Shown piece after piece: positions 10,225 to 21,380 of a stretch of DNA of 64,000 nt (position 1 is its first letter; each line of letters starts with the position of its first letter). The position numbers and the translations under genes were made by a program. Origin of the DNA: Symbiotaphrina buchneri (taxonomy: Eukaryota; Ascomycota; Symbiotaphrinales; Symbiotaphrinaceae); contig BCIG01000007.1 in NCBI GenBank assembly GCA_001599915.1, positions 682,001 through 746,000 on the forward strand, given 5' to 3'. Under the pieces are notes generated by a model. It was not told the DNA's origin. It saw only the letters and a program-made list of their open reading frames with translations, and searched no databases.

Positions 10225-11173
10225 GTCATGATTCGAGCGCTTCTTCCGAACGGGTCGAGCGGACCACACCACGCACGCCCAGTTGGAGGTTGTTCCGATC
10301 GCTCAGCTGATCTTCCGTAGGGCCATGAAGCATGGATGACGGCGCTCGGGCGGTAAGCCTGGCGATAAGATAAGCCCTCCCACCACTGAAGCAGACCTTG
10401 CCCATCGGGGAATGCCGATCCCCTCCCCTGCGACGCCTGCGGAAGGAAGGGTTCCTACGGAGGAAGGGTGGTGTGAACGCTGCAGAGATGAGCTGGCCAT
10501 TCGGCAGCAACACGTAGTCCGATCGAGGGTGTTCTGGTTCGTCCATTTCTAGGAGAAACATGTCGGGCTGGCTGTCTTTATTGGTGAGATCGCTGGAATT
10601 TCCTACTTTACCGCGATAATGGCGCATAACGCGGGGTCGCACATGCATGCTAGTTTCAAACTCGCCTGCCTCGGCTGCGCCGTACGGGGCCAGTGGATGG
10701 AAATTGGAATCAGGTGGGGAGCGAATAAAGGGCTGTCCCCGTACGGGTGGTGATGGTTAATTGCGCTGGCAGGTGGGATTTTCGAGGGATTGATAGGATG
10801 GACGGCTGCCATCGACGCAGTCAGAGGCAGTGACTGGGGGATGGGGCACGGGGGAGTGTAGTAAACAAGACGGCCTACAGAAATCTTCAGCCCCGTACGC
10901 CACGGGATCTTGGATCGTGCTTTGCAAGCGGGGTCAGAATCCTGGGAAGAGCAAGATATTGATCGACGCAAGCCGAGATTGAGAACGAGTATGCATTCGA
11001 ATTGAGCTGCACCGCTTCCCCCTTTCAATGACCGTATGTGCACGAAACCACACCCTTGAAACACGATGCTCACGCAAATACCCCTTCACGATGCGAAATC
11101 AACCCCTCGATCAGTTCCCTTTCCATTGCTCCTCTCCATCTCTCAGTATCATTCCGTACATGCAAGGCGGTAT
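10225..11173. other. region between the two metallothionein genes
   Basis: Moderately long open frames occur here on the minus strand (for example 10226-10648), but they lack family features, introns in phase or biased composition. I treat the region as promoter of metallothionein A plus 3' flank of metallothionein B. Confidence 0.5.
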
Positions 11174-11445
11174 TTACTTCTGCACAGCGCACCAACCCGT
11201 TAGCTTTGTCCCCAGATCACGACTCAAGTAATAATAAACCAGCAAGCAAGCAAGCGGGGGAAAGGAAGAGGAACCATATAGATGTATTGTTTCGTATGAA
11301 TGTTATGAAAACGTTGATAATTCGGGAAAAAGAACTGGTCTTGATGGAATTATAGGGAGGGCCGACTCACTCCACACCCCTTGCACGAGCAGTTGGAGCC
11401 GCAGTTGCACGTCGACGCGCCGGAACAGCCGCAGTTGCCTGGCAT
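11174..11445 (-). CDS. Metallothionein B (copper-metallothionein type)
   Basis: A 26-residue metallothionein, the same length class as Neurospora Cu-metallothionein. Exon 1 (11445-11371) encodes MPGNCGCSGASTCNCGSNCS, then CKGCG; seven Cys, six of them in Cys-X-Cys pairs. A GTGAGT donor follows the last Gly codon. The 191-base intron has a GCTAAC branch and a GCAG acceptor leading directly to AAG TAA (11179-11174), so the last exon adds one Lys and the stop. Without splicing the tail would be VSRPSL, which no metallothionein shows. It likely buffers copper, and cadmium or zinc secondarily, in the cytosol. It shares intron position and the GCSGAS core with metallothionein A, so the two are paralogues of an old or fast-diverging pair. 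Confidence 0.88.
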
Positions 11446-12633
11446 TGTTGCGGTGGTTGTGGTTGTTGTGGTGGAGGTGGAGGTGTTTGGTTTTGAGGAG
11501 GTGGTGGTTGAGGTGTTGGTGGGAACCGCGGGGGTTTGTTTCGGAGGCGGTGAGTTGGGAGGCCGAGGGACAACTTCTTGGCGATGTCTTTTGTGGTCAA
11601 TGAGAATACTCTTGATGAGGACTTGTAAGAGGGAGTCTTTGGTGTAATTGATCTGTCTTATATTGTAGATATCAAAGATGAAAAGACATTCACACCTCCA
11701 GCGGGCCGTCAGCTTCTATTTAAACAACCCCATTGCACGCCGTGAACCCCCAAAACCCCGCTTCGGCGCACAGCACACCGCAAAATAGTCGCAAATCTCA
11801 CGCGCCGCCGAGCCCAAAACCGGCGCCGCCGTCTGACCTCCGTCTCGACCTTGCCCCACTACCACACTCTTATCGTACGGTGTTCTTACCCTTCTTGCCT
11901 CCCCTGAACCCCTGGGGAGTAAAGACCAGGCTACCAGCGCCTCATGCGCGCTTTATGCGTGCGTGCGGCGCATCCGGTTTGGTTGGCCTGATCAGCAAGC
12001 AATCAGCAAATCGGACCCCGCCCCTAGCTGAACTTGAAAAGCATCAACGGGGTAGGGGCAGCGCAAAAGTGCCGCGTAAGAGGAGTCTAGTTCTCTCGGT
12101 CCAGGACTCGTATCGCTACTCTTTGTAGAGCGTCGTCGGCGACAACTGGGGGGTTCTTAAATGGATGAACGGGTCTGTTTGGGAAGCAGCAGGGATGATT
12201 GGTGATTAAAGGCAGGGTTAGGGGTTTTGGAAAAGTACGAGGTAGGAGGCGGGGTTGCTGCGTGCATGCATATCTTGCTCAATTGTGCTCAACACTTATG
12301 CAGACCCTGGGGGAGGCTCGTATCAATGCAGCTTCACCGTCTCAGAGTTGCAGTGCAATAATACGGAGTATGGAGCCTGTAGGATTCTTGTAATTCGAGT
12401 GAATTTCGTTATCTTTCAATTAGTTTGCTAGAGATGGTGATGCGCTGTCCTGGTGCACCTCTATCCACAGTCCGAACCTTCAAACACCGTCTCAAATCGC
12501 AAAGCGGCCCGTATCCATGTGTCCTGGTTGCTAGAATCGACCACGAAACTCCGAGCAAGATCAAGGGAAAGTCTATAGAACCTAAACACATTTGCATGCT
12601 GAATCAAGTCTTCTATTCCCAAGCAATAACTCC
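11446..12633. promoter_or_regulatory. metallothionein B leader and promoter, then 3' flank of an MFS gene
   Basis: The minus-strand leader of metallothionein B is rich in CAA/CCA/ACC triplets (about 11446-11560). A TTTAAATA box lies near 11715. Around 11903-11923 two CCCCT words lie inside an inverted CTCCCC...GGGGAG; CCCCT is the stress-response element core bound by Msn2/4-type factors. Regulatory roles are inference. The plus-strand open frame at 11733-12128 has no family features. Confidence 0.4.
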
Positions 12634-14391
12634 TCAGTCCTGAACAGTGATGTAGACATACTCATCCTTGGCATGCTCATCCGGTACAGGCGCCAGACAA
12701 GGCATTGCAGCTTTGACCGATGCCTTCTTCTGCCGGTCTCTCTCCACCCAGAAGCACTGGATCGCACCAAATATGGCAACAACTCCGGCCATCCACCAGG
12801 AAAGACCCGTAAACCCAATCTCATAACCGATGCCGTAGAACCACCCTGCTATTGGCGGAGCGATCGTTCTGCATGCTGCACCGGCAGACGCCGCTAATCC
12901 GTTGATCTTGCCCAAGACGGAAAGAGACGGAGCGGCCTCTTTCAGCAGGATCAGGATCACCGGATAAGCCAAGATAGAGAAGGAATTGCGGATCGTGAGG
13001 CAAGCATAGATGGCGGGAAAGAGTCCGGCTTCAGGGACGAAGGCAAGGTAGGGTACGATGAAGTATGCGATGGGATGCAGGATGGTGACGAGCATGAAAA
13101 CCCGAAAGACGCCCAGCCATCCGGCGAAGAGAGGAAAGACCACACCCTGAATGATCAAGGCGATCACTCCGTTGACGCTCATGACGAAGCCCACAGTCTG
13201 CGTGCTCAGACCTAAGCCGCCGGCAACATGAAACATGGAAGCCGTTGAAGCATTCAAATCGTCGGCTCGCTCATCCTGCAGGAATATAGGCAGTAGGTGG
13301 TCATAGCACATGGAATGATAGGTGAAGATGCCCAGAGCAACTATCAGCATGATCACCCGGCCGGTGAAAACTCGTTCCTTGGCCGAGGAAGTCTCGGAAT
13401 GGATGGAACCAGGACGAGTGGAGCCGTCGGCATTGACCAGCCATCGTTCACCCTCGTCCACCGAGACTTGATTGAATGTGCCATATGACTCGTCTCGAAG
13501 ATCAGCTCCTGCATGCGCCGTGGAGCCAGCAGTCGCCATTAAAGGCGTCTGGGCATCTGTATGCTCATACTCGGCAGTTGTGCTCCAAGGCTGGAGATCG
13601 GGATGCGTCTCATCAAGGAATATCCAGCCTAGGGTGATGCTGACCAGGAGGAGAAAAGCGCAGACGAGGTTTGGAAGAAGATAGGGGAACCTTCCAAATA
13701 TCCCATTCGGTGGAAATATATGGGGGAAGGTAGATGCAGGATTTGCCAATGTTCCGCCAATTGCTGGGCCTACTATGGTCCCAATGCTCCACACAAAGGG
13801 CATGACGGCATATGCTTTCGCTGTAAGACGTCAGTTCTAGTCATCGACTGCCTTAGGCTATCTAAGGTAGGGGTATGAGACGCACGTTCATGTTCTGGCT
13901 TGTGTACGAGCTCGCCGACCATTGTCTGGATCACTCCGATATTCCCATTGAGTATGCCTCCCAGTGCCCTACCCAAGAGGGCAACCCAGAAGTTTGTGGC
14001 AAACCCCACAATCAGCAGTGACAGTAATGTACCACCACAGCCAAGTAGTAATACCGGTTTTCGCCCCACGCGGTCTGATAGACTACCCCAATGCAAACCG
14101 GTCAAGGCTTCGGCGAGGGCAAAAGCCGAGATGAGGATGCCGGCCCAGAAGGAAGCGCTTGTCTCGGTGCCTATCCGAAACTGCTTGACCATGGGGTAGG
14201 CATATGGGAAGATGGAGGTGAGCGCAATCGGCTCTGCGATTCGACATACCGCTGTAACCAAACAGTTAGCCCACTCTATCTGAGTAGTAGTGGACGGGAC
14301 CTGGTGTAGGAGACGAACCTAGGAAGAAGAGCTGTGTGGTAGGAAACTTGTTTGGATCTCTGGGAGTTCTTCGCTGCCGTGTCAGGCGCAT
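12634..14391 (-). CDS. MFS transporter, 12-TM DHA1 type (YCR023C-like)
   Basis: Twelve-helix major facilitator protein related to yeast YCR023C and its filamentous-fungal relatives. Three exons: 14391-14319, 14251-13886, 13820-12634; total 541 residues. It opens MRLTRQRRTPRDPNKFPTTQ, the usual basic head, then AVCRIAEPIALTSIFPYAYP in helix 1. Motif A between helices 2 and 3 is complete (GSLSDRVGRKPVLLLGCGG), followed by GRALGGILNGNIGVIQTMVG and WSIGTIVGPAIGG. A hydrophilic central loop of about 90 residues (near 230-320) separates the two halves; helices resume at RVIMLIVALGIFTYHSM. The substrate is unknown; relatives are annotated as multidrug transporters. It lies 1.2 kb upstream (minus-strand sense) of metallothionein B, but no shared control is visible. 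Confidence 0.9.
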
Positions 14392-15649
14392 CTCGTCAAC
14401 TCAAGATATATTCTTACAAGAAGTCAAACACACAACAGCAGAGCTCGCGAGTTCCTTTGACAGCGGATAAACACGAGAAATACCGTTGAGGGTCTTGACT
14501 TTACAGCAATCAAGCAAGCAGAGAAGCAAGCAATTGCTGGACGACGTATATATGTATATTCGTAAATATAGAGGCAGGAACAATATAATAACTTCTGATG
14601 GAATGCGTATACAAAGCCGTGAACGGCAAGAGGATGGAGGAGGTGAGGAAAAGAAAGATATGGAAAAGGAGGGGAAATACGGTTAGACTTCCTTCGGATG
14701 CGCGGTGTGGCCTGCACACTATGATGTTTAGCGCATCTGCCAAGAGGCGCCACTCACCTCAACTCGAGTTTGGACTGTTTGGTGCCTGTCAGTCTCGACA
14801 GTCCACCATCAACACAGAATGCACATTTGCACGGTAAACAGGGCAGTTAGGCATACTGCATAGAGACAGTTAAAGACGCATTTCTGGATCTCACCACTCC
14901 TCCATTCCAGACCTTAAACTTTTGATTAACTACAAACCTAACAAATTCGACAAACGCAGCAAACAAATCGAGAGGCTAGCAAGTCCGACGCTAACACACC
15001 GGTTGACATTCCGACCACGGTGTGAGCCATCCGACTACGAAACTCTAATTGATCATGCTTCAATAATCCACTGACTGCATCCTGGACTAGTCACATTGCT
15101 GCCGCAACTCAAAAGCTCCACCTATGCTCAGTTGTTCTCTAGTCGCATGTCAACAGAAAAGTAAGATAAGAGGTAAAGGGCATCTCGATAATGACCATAC
15201 CAGCCTCCCCGCAGATCCTCTCACACCGGCCGATACGTTGGTGCGCAGTCGCATGTCTTGAGGGTCGCAACTCGTGAGATGGGTAAAAGAAACGTGGGGG
15301 CCAATCAGGTTGCTCGATCTAATGATCCACCTGAGAATGTACTCGGGGTTGGCATTTTGCGAGATAGTATGGTTTGGCTATGCAGTACTTCACCCTGCCT
15401 GCGTTCACCAACAATGCCTTGATACGCTGCTCTACCAGTGGTCATCCGCTTCACTAAGGCATTGGCCTGCTAAGCTGTTCTCGCTTGGCTTCTCAATAAT
15501 AGTAATCCTCATACTGTCATGTTGTTATATCCAGGCCGTTAGAACTGCCTTCGACGGCCGGGTATAAGCTCAATGCCCTTAAAGCAGGCCTGACACTGGG
15601 GCTAAAGTTGCCTTCAGTACACATGCGTTCCAAACTTAACTGACAACAG
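14392..15649. other. intergenic, nothing supported
   Basis: About 1.26 kb between two minus-strand genes. Only short open frames without family features; some AGCAAGCAAGCAG-type simple sequence near 14510. Confidence 0.5.
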
Positions 15650-17449
15650 TCAGCCAAACTGCATCGTTGCGTCGTCACCTAGACCCCAACTATTCCTCTC
15701 TTCTTCTGAATGACGGTGTACCAGTCCCTCCTCATCGCGCTCCATGATGCTGCCAGAAGTGCTCGCCACACTTGATATACTCTCTCTATTGCTTCTTTTG
15801 AACCATTTCTTCCTGCCCGATTGTTGCGACTTGAGACTGGCAGAATCTCCGCCATCTGCCTTGTCCTCTTCCGAGTATACAGGCGGAGGCCCTCCATGGT
15901 AGTTGGAAGCACCGTCGATGCCCGTATCAGCAGGTAGTTCGGCAGGTAGAGGTGCTGTCGTTTGCTTTGGAGAAGATGGAGCTGACACGTCCACTAATTC
16001 AGCGTCCCGACACCATTTCCGACGCCGGGTATATCGACTCCATCCATCCTGCCCCCGCCGGCCATCTTGCCACTACAAGCAACTGTCAGTCCTTCACTTA
16101 GAGGTTTAGAGAACTATCAGCGCACCTTGTTATCGTAGTAGATCCAGCCAGCTTCGCTGTCAGCATCTGCAGCACCCTCCACATGCCACCGGCTGCCTTC
16201 CGCCCAACGCCATTTGGCCGTCCCACCTTCGATTTCAGGTAATTGGAAATCGTCCTTTGAAGGAGTCGGGTTTAATTGTTCATCAGTCCAAGGCGCCCTT
16301 TCGTAAGCCAGCAATGACGATGTCCAGCCAATACCGAGCCATCTCCGCTGATTTTCATATAGACTGAAGGTGAACCGGATATTAGGAGCAGACTTCTTTT
16401 TATTAGACAACTGTTTTGCAAGGTCGATAGCGCTCTTGGTACTGGATATGGAAGCACCCGCTTTAGCATCAGAAGCGTTAGAGGCAGCAGACCCTGTGCG
16501 TGAACCAGGAAAAGAGAGTCCTGTTATTATTGAACAGACTCTGCGGATAGTCCGAGATCGCCAGAGGATTACCCGCGACACTCGTGCAGGCGTAGAATGC
16601 CAGGTGAGAATGAGGGTGCCAAGGCAAAGGGTTACTCGCTTTGTGGTCAAAATATAGAATGGCGGAAGAGTGAGAAGAATCCAAACAGGGGTGACAAAAA
16701 TAATACGTAGAAAGATGGTTTTCAGCGCCGGCCGCGTCGTGGCTGAGGTCGCTGTTTGTTGTACAGAGAGAAAGTCCGTGAGCCGATAGAAAGGGTCGAG
16801 AAGGAGGTTGCACCTTGAGGTGAAGACGTTAAGCGTTTCCACAATCTCATCCAGGCTCCACTGATGCCTTGCATTGATGTCTGAATCCTGGCCTGGGTGT
16901 TCTTTGGGGTTTCCACCGGCCACCACGGACGAGAGCGGCGAATATTTGCGCATATACATCCCGAGCATGAGCCCAGCCACAACAACTAGCGGCCCTGCCC
17001 ACCTGACAACCGCATCACCGTATAATACAATAGCCCAGAAAGCCGACACCATAAGAAAACTCTGCCAGGGATCGCCGGTGCTCCATGATAAAAGGCCGGC
17101 GAACGTGTTCAGTGGGAGTAAGAACGGGTGAGAGTAGGCAAGGGCGCGGGTAATCTGAGGAGGAGTAGCTAGAAGCAGCGGAGATTTCTGATGTATTATT
17201 ATCGTGGATCGCTGTGTCACAGATGGCGCATGCGACAGAGTCACTGGAGAGAACTCCGCTATTGTAGGTGGCTGCGGATCTTGGTATGTTTTGGACCCGC
17301 CTTCATCCATGAACTTGGTACCGGAAGAAGGCATCGAGATGAGCCAAGGAGTATCTATCGGACTGTCAGTTATCTTCAAACTCCTTTCAGCTCATGGTTG
17401 TTGTTTGGACATCGAGAGCCCCGGTATGCTACTCACCCAGCGCGGCCAT
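15650..17449 (-). CDS. Pex23/Pex30-type peroxin with dysferlin domain
   Basis: ER/peroxisome membrane protein of the Pex24/Pex30-32 family, which marks ER sites for peroxisome and lipid-droplet biogenesis. Three exons: 17449-17437 (13 coding bases, MAAL plus one base), 17354-16126 and 16072-15650, giving 554 residues. The tiny first exon is needed because the long frame otherwise begins without an ATG; MAALDTPWLIS is a family-like opening. Membrane segments lie at about residues 75-140 (reticulon-like pair, with LPLNTFAGLLSW and SFLMVSAFWAIVLYGDAVVR) and 220-270. The dysferlin domain follows: RRWLGIGWTSSLLAYERAPW, then KWRWAEGSRWHVEG and IYYDNK, completed across the last intron by WQDGRRGQDGWSRYTRRRKW. 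The tail is Ser-rich. Which Pex23-family member it is cannot be fixed by eye. Confidence 0.88.
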
Positions 17450-17854
17450 TCAACCGCAGCCTGTCGTCATTGCCAGCAAGCGGAGGACCGCAGGAACGAC
17501 GCATCCCAAGATAAAACAGAGAGCCTCGTAGTCGTGGGCCGCTTTCTACTGTATCAACTCATGCTCGGATGAGGAGGATGATCAAGTGCAAAGACGCATT
17601 TGTGCTGATCGCGGTGTCTGCCGGACATTCCACTGTCACATGAATACACATTGGTCGTAGCGCTACCAAACACACGATTTTGCGGAGAAATTCGGCTAGC
17701 GTCCAATGACTTTGGCGCCTCCCTCAGAAATTTGTAGTTGCGGGTAGATGCCACCGACACCGACATCAACACCTCTATCGAAATCTTCAAAGGGTTGACA
17801 TCGCCGCGCCTTAGTTGGACCGCTGTCGACGTGCGTCCTGCGCCAACTCACCAC
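17450..17854. other. divergent promoter region
   Basis: About 400 bases between the peroxin gene (minus) and Pam16 (plus). No further element identified. Confidence 0.5.
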
Positions 17855-18348
17855 ATGGTAAGTTTTTAACCGGTCTCCTTTTGCATCCTCTTTAATTTGC
17901 GAAGAGTGCGGCCTGACTGACCACCCTGCAGGCGCATCGAATCATAACGCAGGTCATTCTCACCGGCGGGCGGGTCCTTGGTCGTGCCTTCGCAGAAGCA
18001 TACAGACAAGCTGCGGCCTCCCAGAAATATGCCGCTCAGGCTTCGAAGAACAACCCAGGAGCGGCAAAAAACTTCGCGGCCTCGGGGCTGACGCTGGATG
18101 AAGCCTGCAAAATCCTCAACGTCCCACCGCCGAAAGGTGGCCAAACGAACATGGAGACCGTCACAGAACGATTCAAGAAACTGTTCGACATGAACGACCC
18201 GGAGAAGGGCGGCAGCTTCTACCTGCAGAGCAAAATTTTACGGGCTAGGGAACGGATAGAGATGGAGGTGCAGGAAGCGCAGAGGGCCGCGGAAAGGGAA
18301 AAGGAACTCAAGGAAGGGTGGAAGCCCAAGGTGTACAAGGACCGGTAG
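17855..18348 (+). CDS. PAM16: Mitochondrial import motor subunit Pam16/Tim16
   Basis: J-like protein that pairs with Pam14/Tim14 and restrains Hsp70 stimulation at the inner-membrane TIM23 motor. Exon 1 holds only the initiator ATG (17855-17857); the intron starts immediately (GTAAGT) and exon 2 (17932-18348) begins GCG, giving MAHRIITQVILTGGRVLGRA and 139 residues. Next come FAEAYRQAAASQKYAAQASK and the degenerate J domain TLDEACKILNVPP ... ERFKKLFDMNDPEKGGSFYL, in which the HPD of true J proteins is absent (here MND), as expected for Pam16. The C-terminal helix (ILRARERIEMEVQEAQRAAE) is charged. Length and sequence match the family closely. Confidence 0.96.
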
Positions 18349-19694
18349 CAAAGGGATGGTCAGCAGTGGTTCAGGAAGCACGGGCAGTAACGGGAGGGCA
18401 ATCGTGAGGAAGCTTCACAGTGGACGAGGCTGTTGTTCTCAGAAGTCGAGTACCTTCCTGGGAGACTCGGGAAGACTCTTGTATAGTTGTGCTCACCTGC
18501 ATTCGTCGCATCAGCAAGGCGTTTGGGAAGGAGCGGGCAGCATCATAAAGTTCGCAATGTACAATTCCACTTTCTTGATCCTCAATCACACTTCAGGACC
18601 GACGTCAGATCATACTCATAGGTAGCTCCGACGCTGGTGTTAGGCTTGATCTCGTGCACCGGATACCTTGTAACGGTGGTCGTATGGCCACCAGATGTCA
18701 TGCATTCAATTCGCGGCTCTACAGGGTGCTTCTTATATGATATTATGCCAGACCAAAGGCATATGGCGGTCTAACCCTCCCAGAAGATGTTGTAGTATCG
18801 CATAAGAAGCCTTTCTCCAGAATTATAACAAAAGGTAGGGGATCTTGCTCTACTCACTCCGGCGGTGAATTTATTGGGATCCTGGAAACGGAGGTCGTTT
18901 GCTGGAGATCCGCACGATATTGAGAACGACGTGTTCCCACCCAGCGTTAATTCGTTTGATTACCTTCGAGATGTGTCGACGAATCATAGTAGCACCGGAC
19001 AGACCTTTAACATGCTGGAACGGCAAATGTTATCATGGATCGAACAGCACTTTTCAAATCAAAAAAGATTTCGATAGCTTCGTACTCCTAACAGTACTTC
19101 ACACTCTCAGGCTGCGTGACCTTTTAGCGTGAGATCTTTCCCTGCGACAGAACTTTCGATTCGATAAGAGAAGGTAAAGGCATTAAGGCATCCTTGCACT
19201 GCAGCCAAACTACAGGATCTGGCCTAGATTTCGACCTGCTTTGCCTTCAACTTGAGGCAGACAAGACATGTTCGATGGCTTATCAGTTTTCGCCGCTTAA
19301 AACGGCCTTGACCGCTCATTTCCAGAAACCCCCAAGCCCACTCTACCCCGAACTGGAATGACGCAGTCGATAATGATATTGGCTTGTCGGATTGCGCCAT
19401 CGATCAACAGCAAAATCCGCCGGACGAAACCCTCCTGTTCGCGCTCATCATGCTGTACCACAAATACATTCACAGCCAACGGGACCGCAGCGATCTACGG
19501 CTGAGTACTGTCCTCTCAAGGAGGCGCTGTCAATCAAGCGTTCTGGGCCCCGCCGGTGTTAGCCTGTTCGGAAAGTCCGAGTCTGGGCTCTGAGATAACT
19601 GCATTTTAAATCAGGGTCCGCCGCCGCGACTTTGCCCGGTCCTCAAAATCCCATCGCTGCGCTCACCCATCGAGTCGACAGCAGTAGTCATAAC
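18349..19694. other. intergenic, nothing supported
   Basis: About 1.35 kb. Short open frames only; no tRNA, repeat or conserved motif recognised. Confidence 0.5.
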
Positions 19695-20963
19695 ATGGGC
19701 AAGCCTTCTACTTCAATATCTTCCATCCTTCCGCCATTGATATGCGGAACTGCGACCTTCAATTCGCAGTACAATCCCGACCCTTATGCGCTCCCTACTA
19801 CCGAGATAGTGCATAAGGCGCTATCTGTCGGGGTCCGCGCTTTCGACACCTCTCCCTACTATGGTCCGGCAGAGGAACTGCTCGGGCAAGCGCTCAACAC
19901 CCAGTTCGTTCGCGACAACTTCCCGCGGCGGGACTACTTCCTCCTGACCAAGGTCGGGCGTGTTGCCGGTTCAAAATTTGATTATTCGCCAGAATGGGTG
20001 CGCTACAGCGTACAACGCAGTCTTCAGCGGCTACACACCGAATATCTCGACGTTGTCTACTGCCATGATGTGGAGTTTGTCTCACCGGAAGAAACGCTCG
20101 CCGCTGTGCGGGAGCTGAGAAAAATCAGGGACGAAAGCGGAGTAATTCATTATGTTGGCATATCAGGCTATCCAGTCAACGTCCTCTGCGACCTCGCTGA
20201 GCTTATACTCCGGGAGACCGGCGAGCCCCTTGACATTGTCATGTCATATGCCAACTTCACGCTACAAAATACAACATTGTTATCCAAGGGTGCGCCGCGG
20301 TTGAAGGCCGCCGGTGTAGAAGTGGTACCAAACGCATCTGTGTTAGGCATGGGGCTTCTGCGCAGGAGTGGGGTACCCGAGGGCGGCCAGGGCGACTGGC
20401 ATCCGTCACCTAAGGAGTTAAGAGCGGCAATCCGACAAGTGAGCAAGTTCTGCGATGATCAGGGAGATAAGATAGAGAAAGTTGCCATCCGGTTCGCGGT
20501 GGAGACCTGGGTTACCGAAGCAAAAGGGGTAGGATCCCATGGCGATCCAGCATCAGGTGTGCCTTGGCAGCGAGAGTCCATCGACCAGGTGGGAGGGCAA
20601 AAGCTTGGTGTCAGCGTCATCGGTGTGAGCAACACGGAGGAGCTTGACGAAACCATGCGGGTCTGGAGAAGTATCCTAGATGGCTTAGAGAATGGCAAGG
20701 AGACGGCCCTCGCTGCAGGGCGTTGGCTCAGCGACCACGAGTGGAGTCTGAAGAGGCAGGCCGAGGTCAAGAAGCTGGCAGTGGAGATTAGAAAGATCCT
20801 CGGTGGATGGGCGGATTATGCATGGGCCAGCCCGGAACCAGGCTTTGTCAACACGCGCAAGAAGAAAGCAGAGCCGGCTCCGCTTCCCACACCTGCTGCA
20901 TCCCCGCCAAAGACTGCTTCCAGGCCTGGAGATGAAGAGGCCATCCAGCCGGAGAACATTTAG
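19695..20963 (+). CDS. Aldo-keto reductase, Ara2-like D-arabinose 1-dehydrogenase
   Basis: NAD(P)-dependent aldo-keto reductase resembling yeast Ara2, which oxidises D-arabinose on the way to erythroascorbate. Single exon, 422 residues, starting at the first ATG (MGKPSTSISSILPPLICGTA); the frame is open further upstream but without an ATG. The catalytic tetrad is present: Asp51 and Tyr56 in AFDTSPYYGPAEELLGQAL, Lys86 in YFLLTKVGR, His124 in LDVVYCHDVEF. Further marks are VIHYVGISGYPV and SVIGVSNTEELDETM. Yeast Ara2 has about 335 residues; the extra length is a C-terminal tail of about 50 residues rich in Lys, Pro and Ala, likely disordered. The substrate could be another sugar; the family call is firm. 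Confidence 0.92.
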   Translation: MGKPSTSISSILPPLICGTATFNSQYNPDPYALPTTEIVHKALSVGVRAFDTSPYYGPAEELLGQALNTQFVRDNFPRRDYFLLTKVGRVAGSKFDYSPEWVRYSVQRSLQRLHTEYLDVVYCHDVEFVSPEETLAAVRELRKIRDESGVIHYVGISGYPVNVLCDLAELILRETGEPLDIVMSYANFTLQNTTLLSKGAPRLKAAGVEVVPNASVLGMGLLRRSGVPEGGQGDWHPSPKELRAAIRQVSKFCDDQGDKIEKVAIRFAVETWVTEAKGVGSHGDPASGVPWQRESIDQVGGQKLGVSVIGVSNTEELDETMRVWRSILDGLENGKETALAAGRWLSDHEWSLKRQAEVKKLAVEIRKILGGWADYAWASPEPGFVNTRKKKAEPAPLPTPAASPPKTASRPGDEEAIQPENI

Positions 20964-21199
20964 ATCCCAAGGCGACCTCCCTCACAGCCTCTTCCACATT
21001 GGTCTCCTCGATTTGTTTAGTGTTTCTGCGGGGAGCTGTTTGATAAAAGGTCGTTGATATATTATCACCGGAGGCTATTTCTACGCTTTTCAGTTTTCTT
21101 CTTTTGTCAAGACTATTCATCATAGAATCTTCGGAGCGGATGCAGGGTCTCTCTGGCAAATCCCATGGACCAAAGATCTAAGAGTATGCAGTTTCGGAT
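20964..21199. other. 3' flank of aldo-keto reductase
   Basis: No feature recognised before the repeat element that follows. Confidence 0.5.
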
Positions 21200-21380
21200 T
21201 AGAAAAGGGTAATCGGTAATGGCACGCCCGGATCTTTGGTTACCACACGCGCTCTCATCTATTCGCATCGTATCAAATTTATCCGTATATCAAAGTGGGA
21301 TTAGTCGTCCTTTTTTTGTATGAGAGGGGCGTGCAGTTACCAAATACAGGGGCGTGCCATTACCGATTGCCATAGAAAAG
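21200..21380. mobile_element. MITE with terminal inverted repeats and 8-base target duplication
   Basis: A non-coding element of about 164 bases (21208-21371). The left end GGTAATCGGTAATGGCACGC (from 21208) matches the inverted right end, whose reverse complement is GGCAATCGGTAATGGCACGC (from 21371). Similarity continues with interruptions to about 38 bases, ending in TTTGGT(T)AC. TAGAAAAG flanks it on both sides (21200-21207 and 21373-21380; one extra A on the right). An 8-base duplication fits hAT-like transposase mobilisation. The interior is AT-rich with no open frame, so it is a non-autonomous copy. The good match of the ends suggests a fairly recent insertion. Confidence 0.75.

Noticed and set aside
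10226-11073. Minus-strand frames of 140 and 156 codons between the metallothioneins
   Set aside because: No domain, no consistent start context and no intron phase support; they overlap each other in different frames.
11733-12128. 131-codon plus-strand frame
   Set aside because: Low-complexity Pro/Ser sequence in the promoter of metallothionein B, with no recognisable feature.
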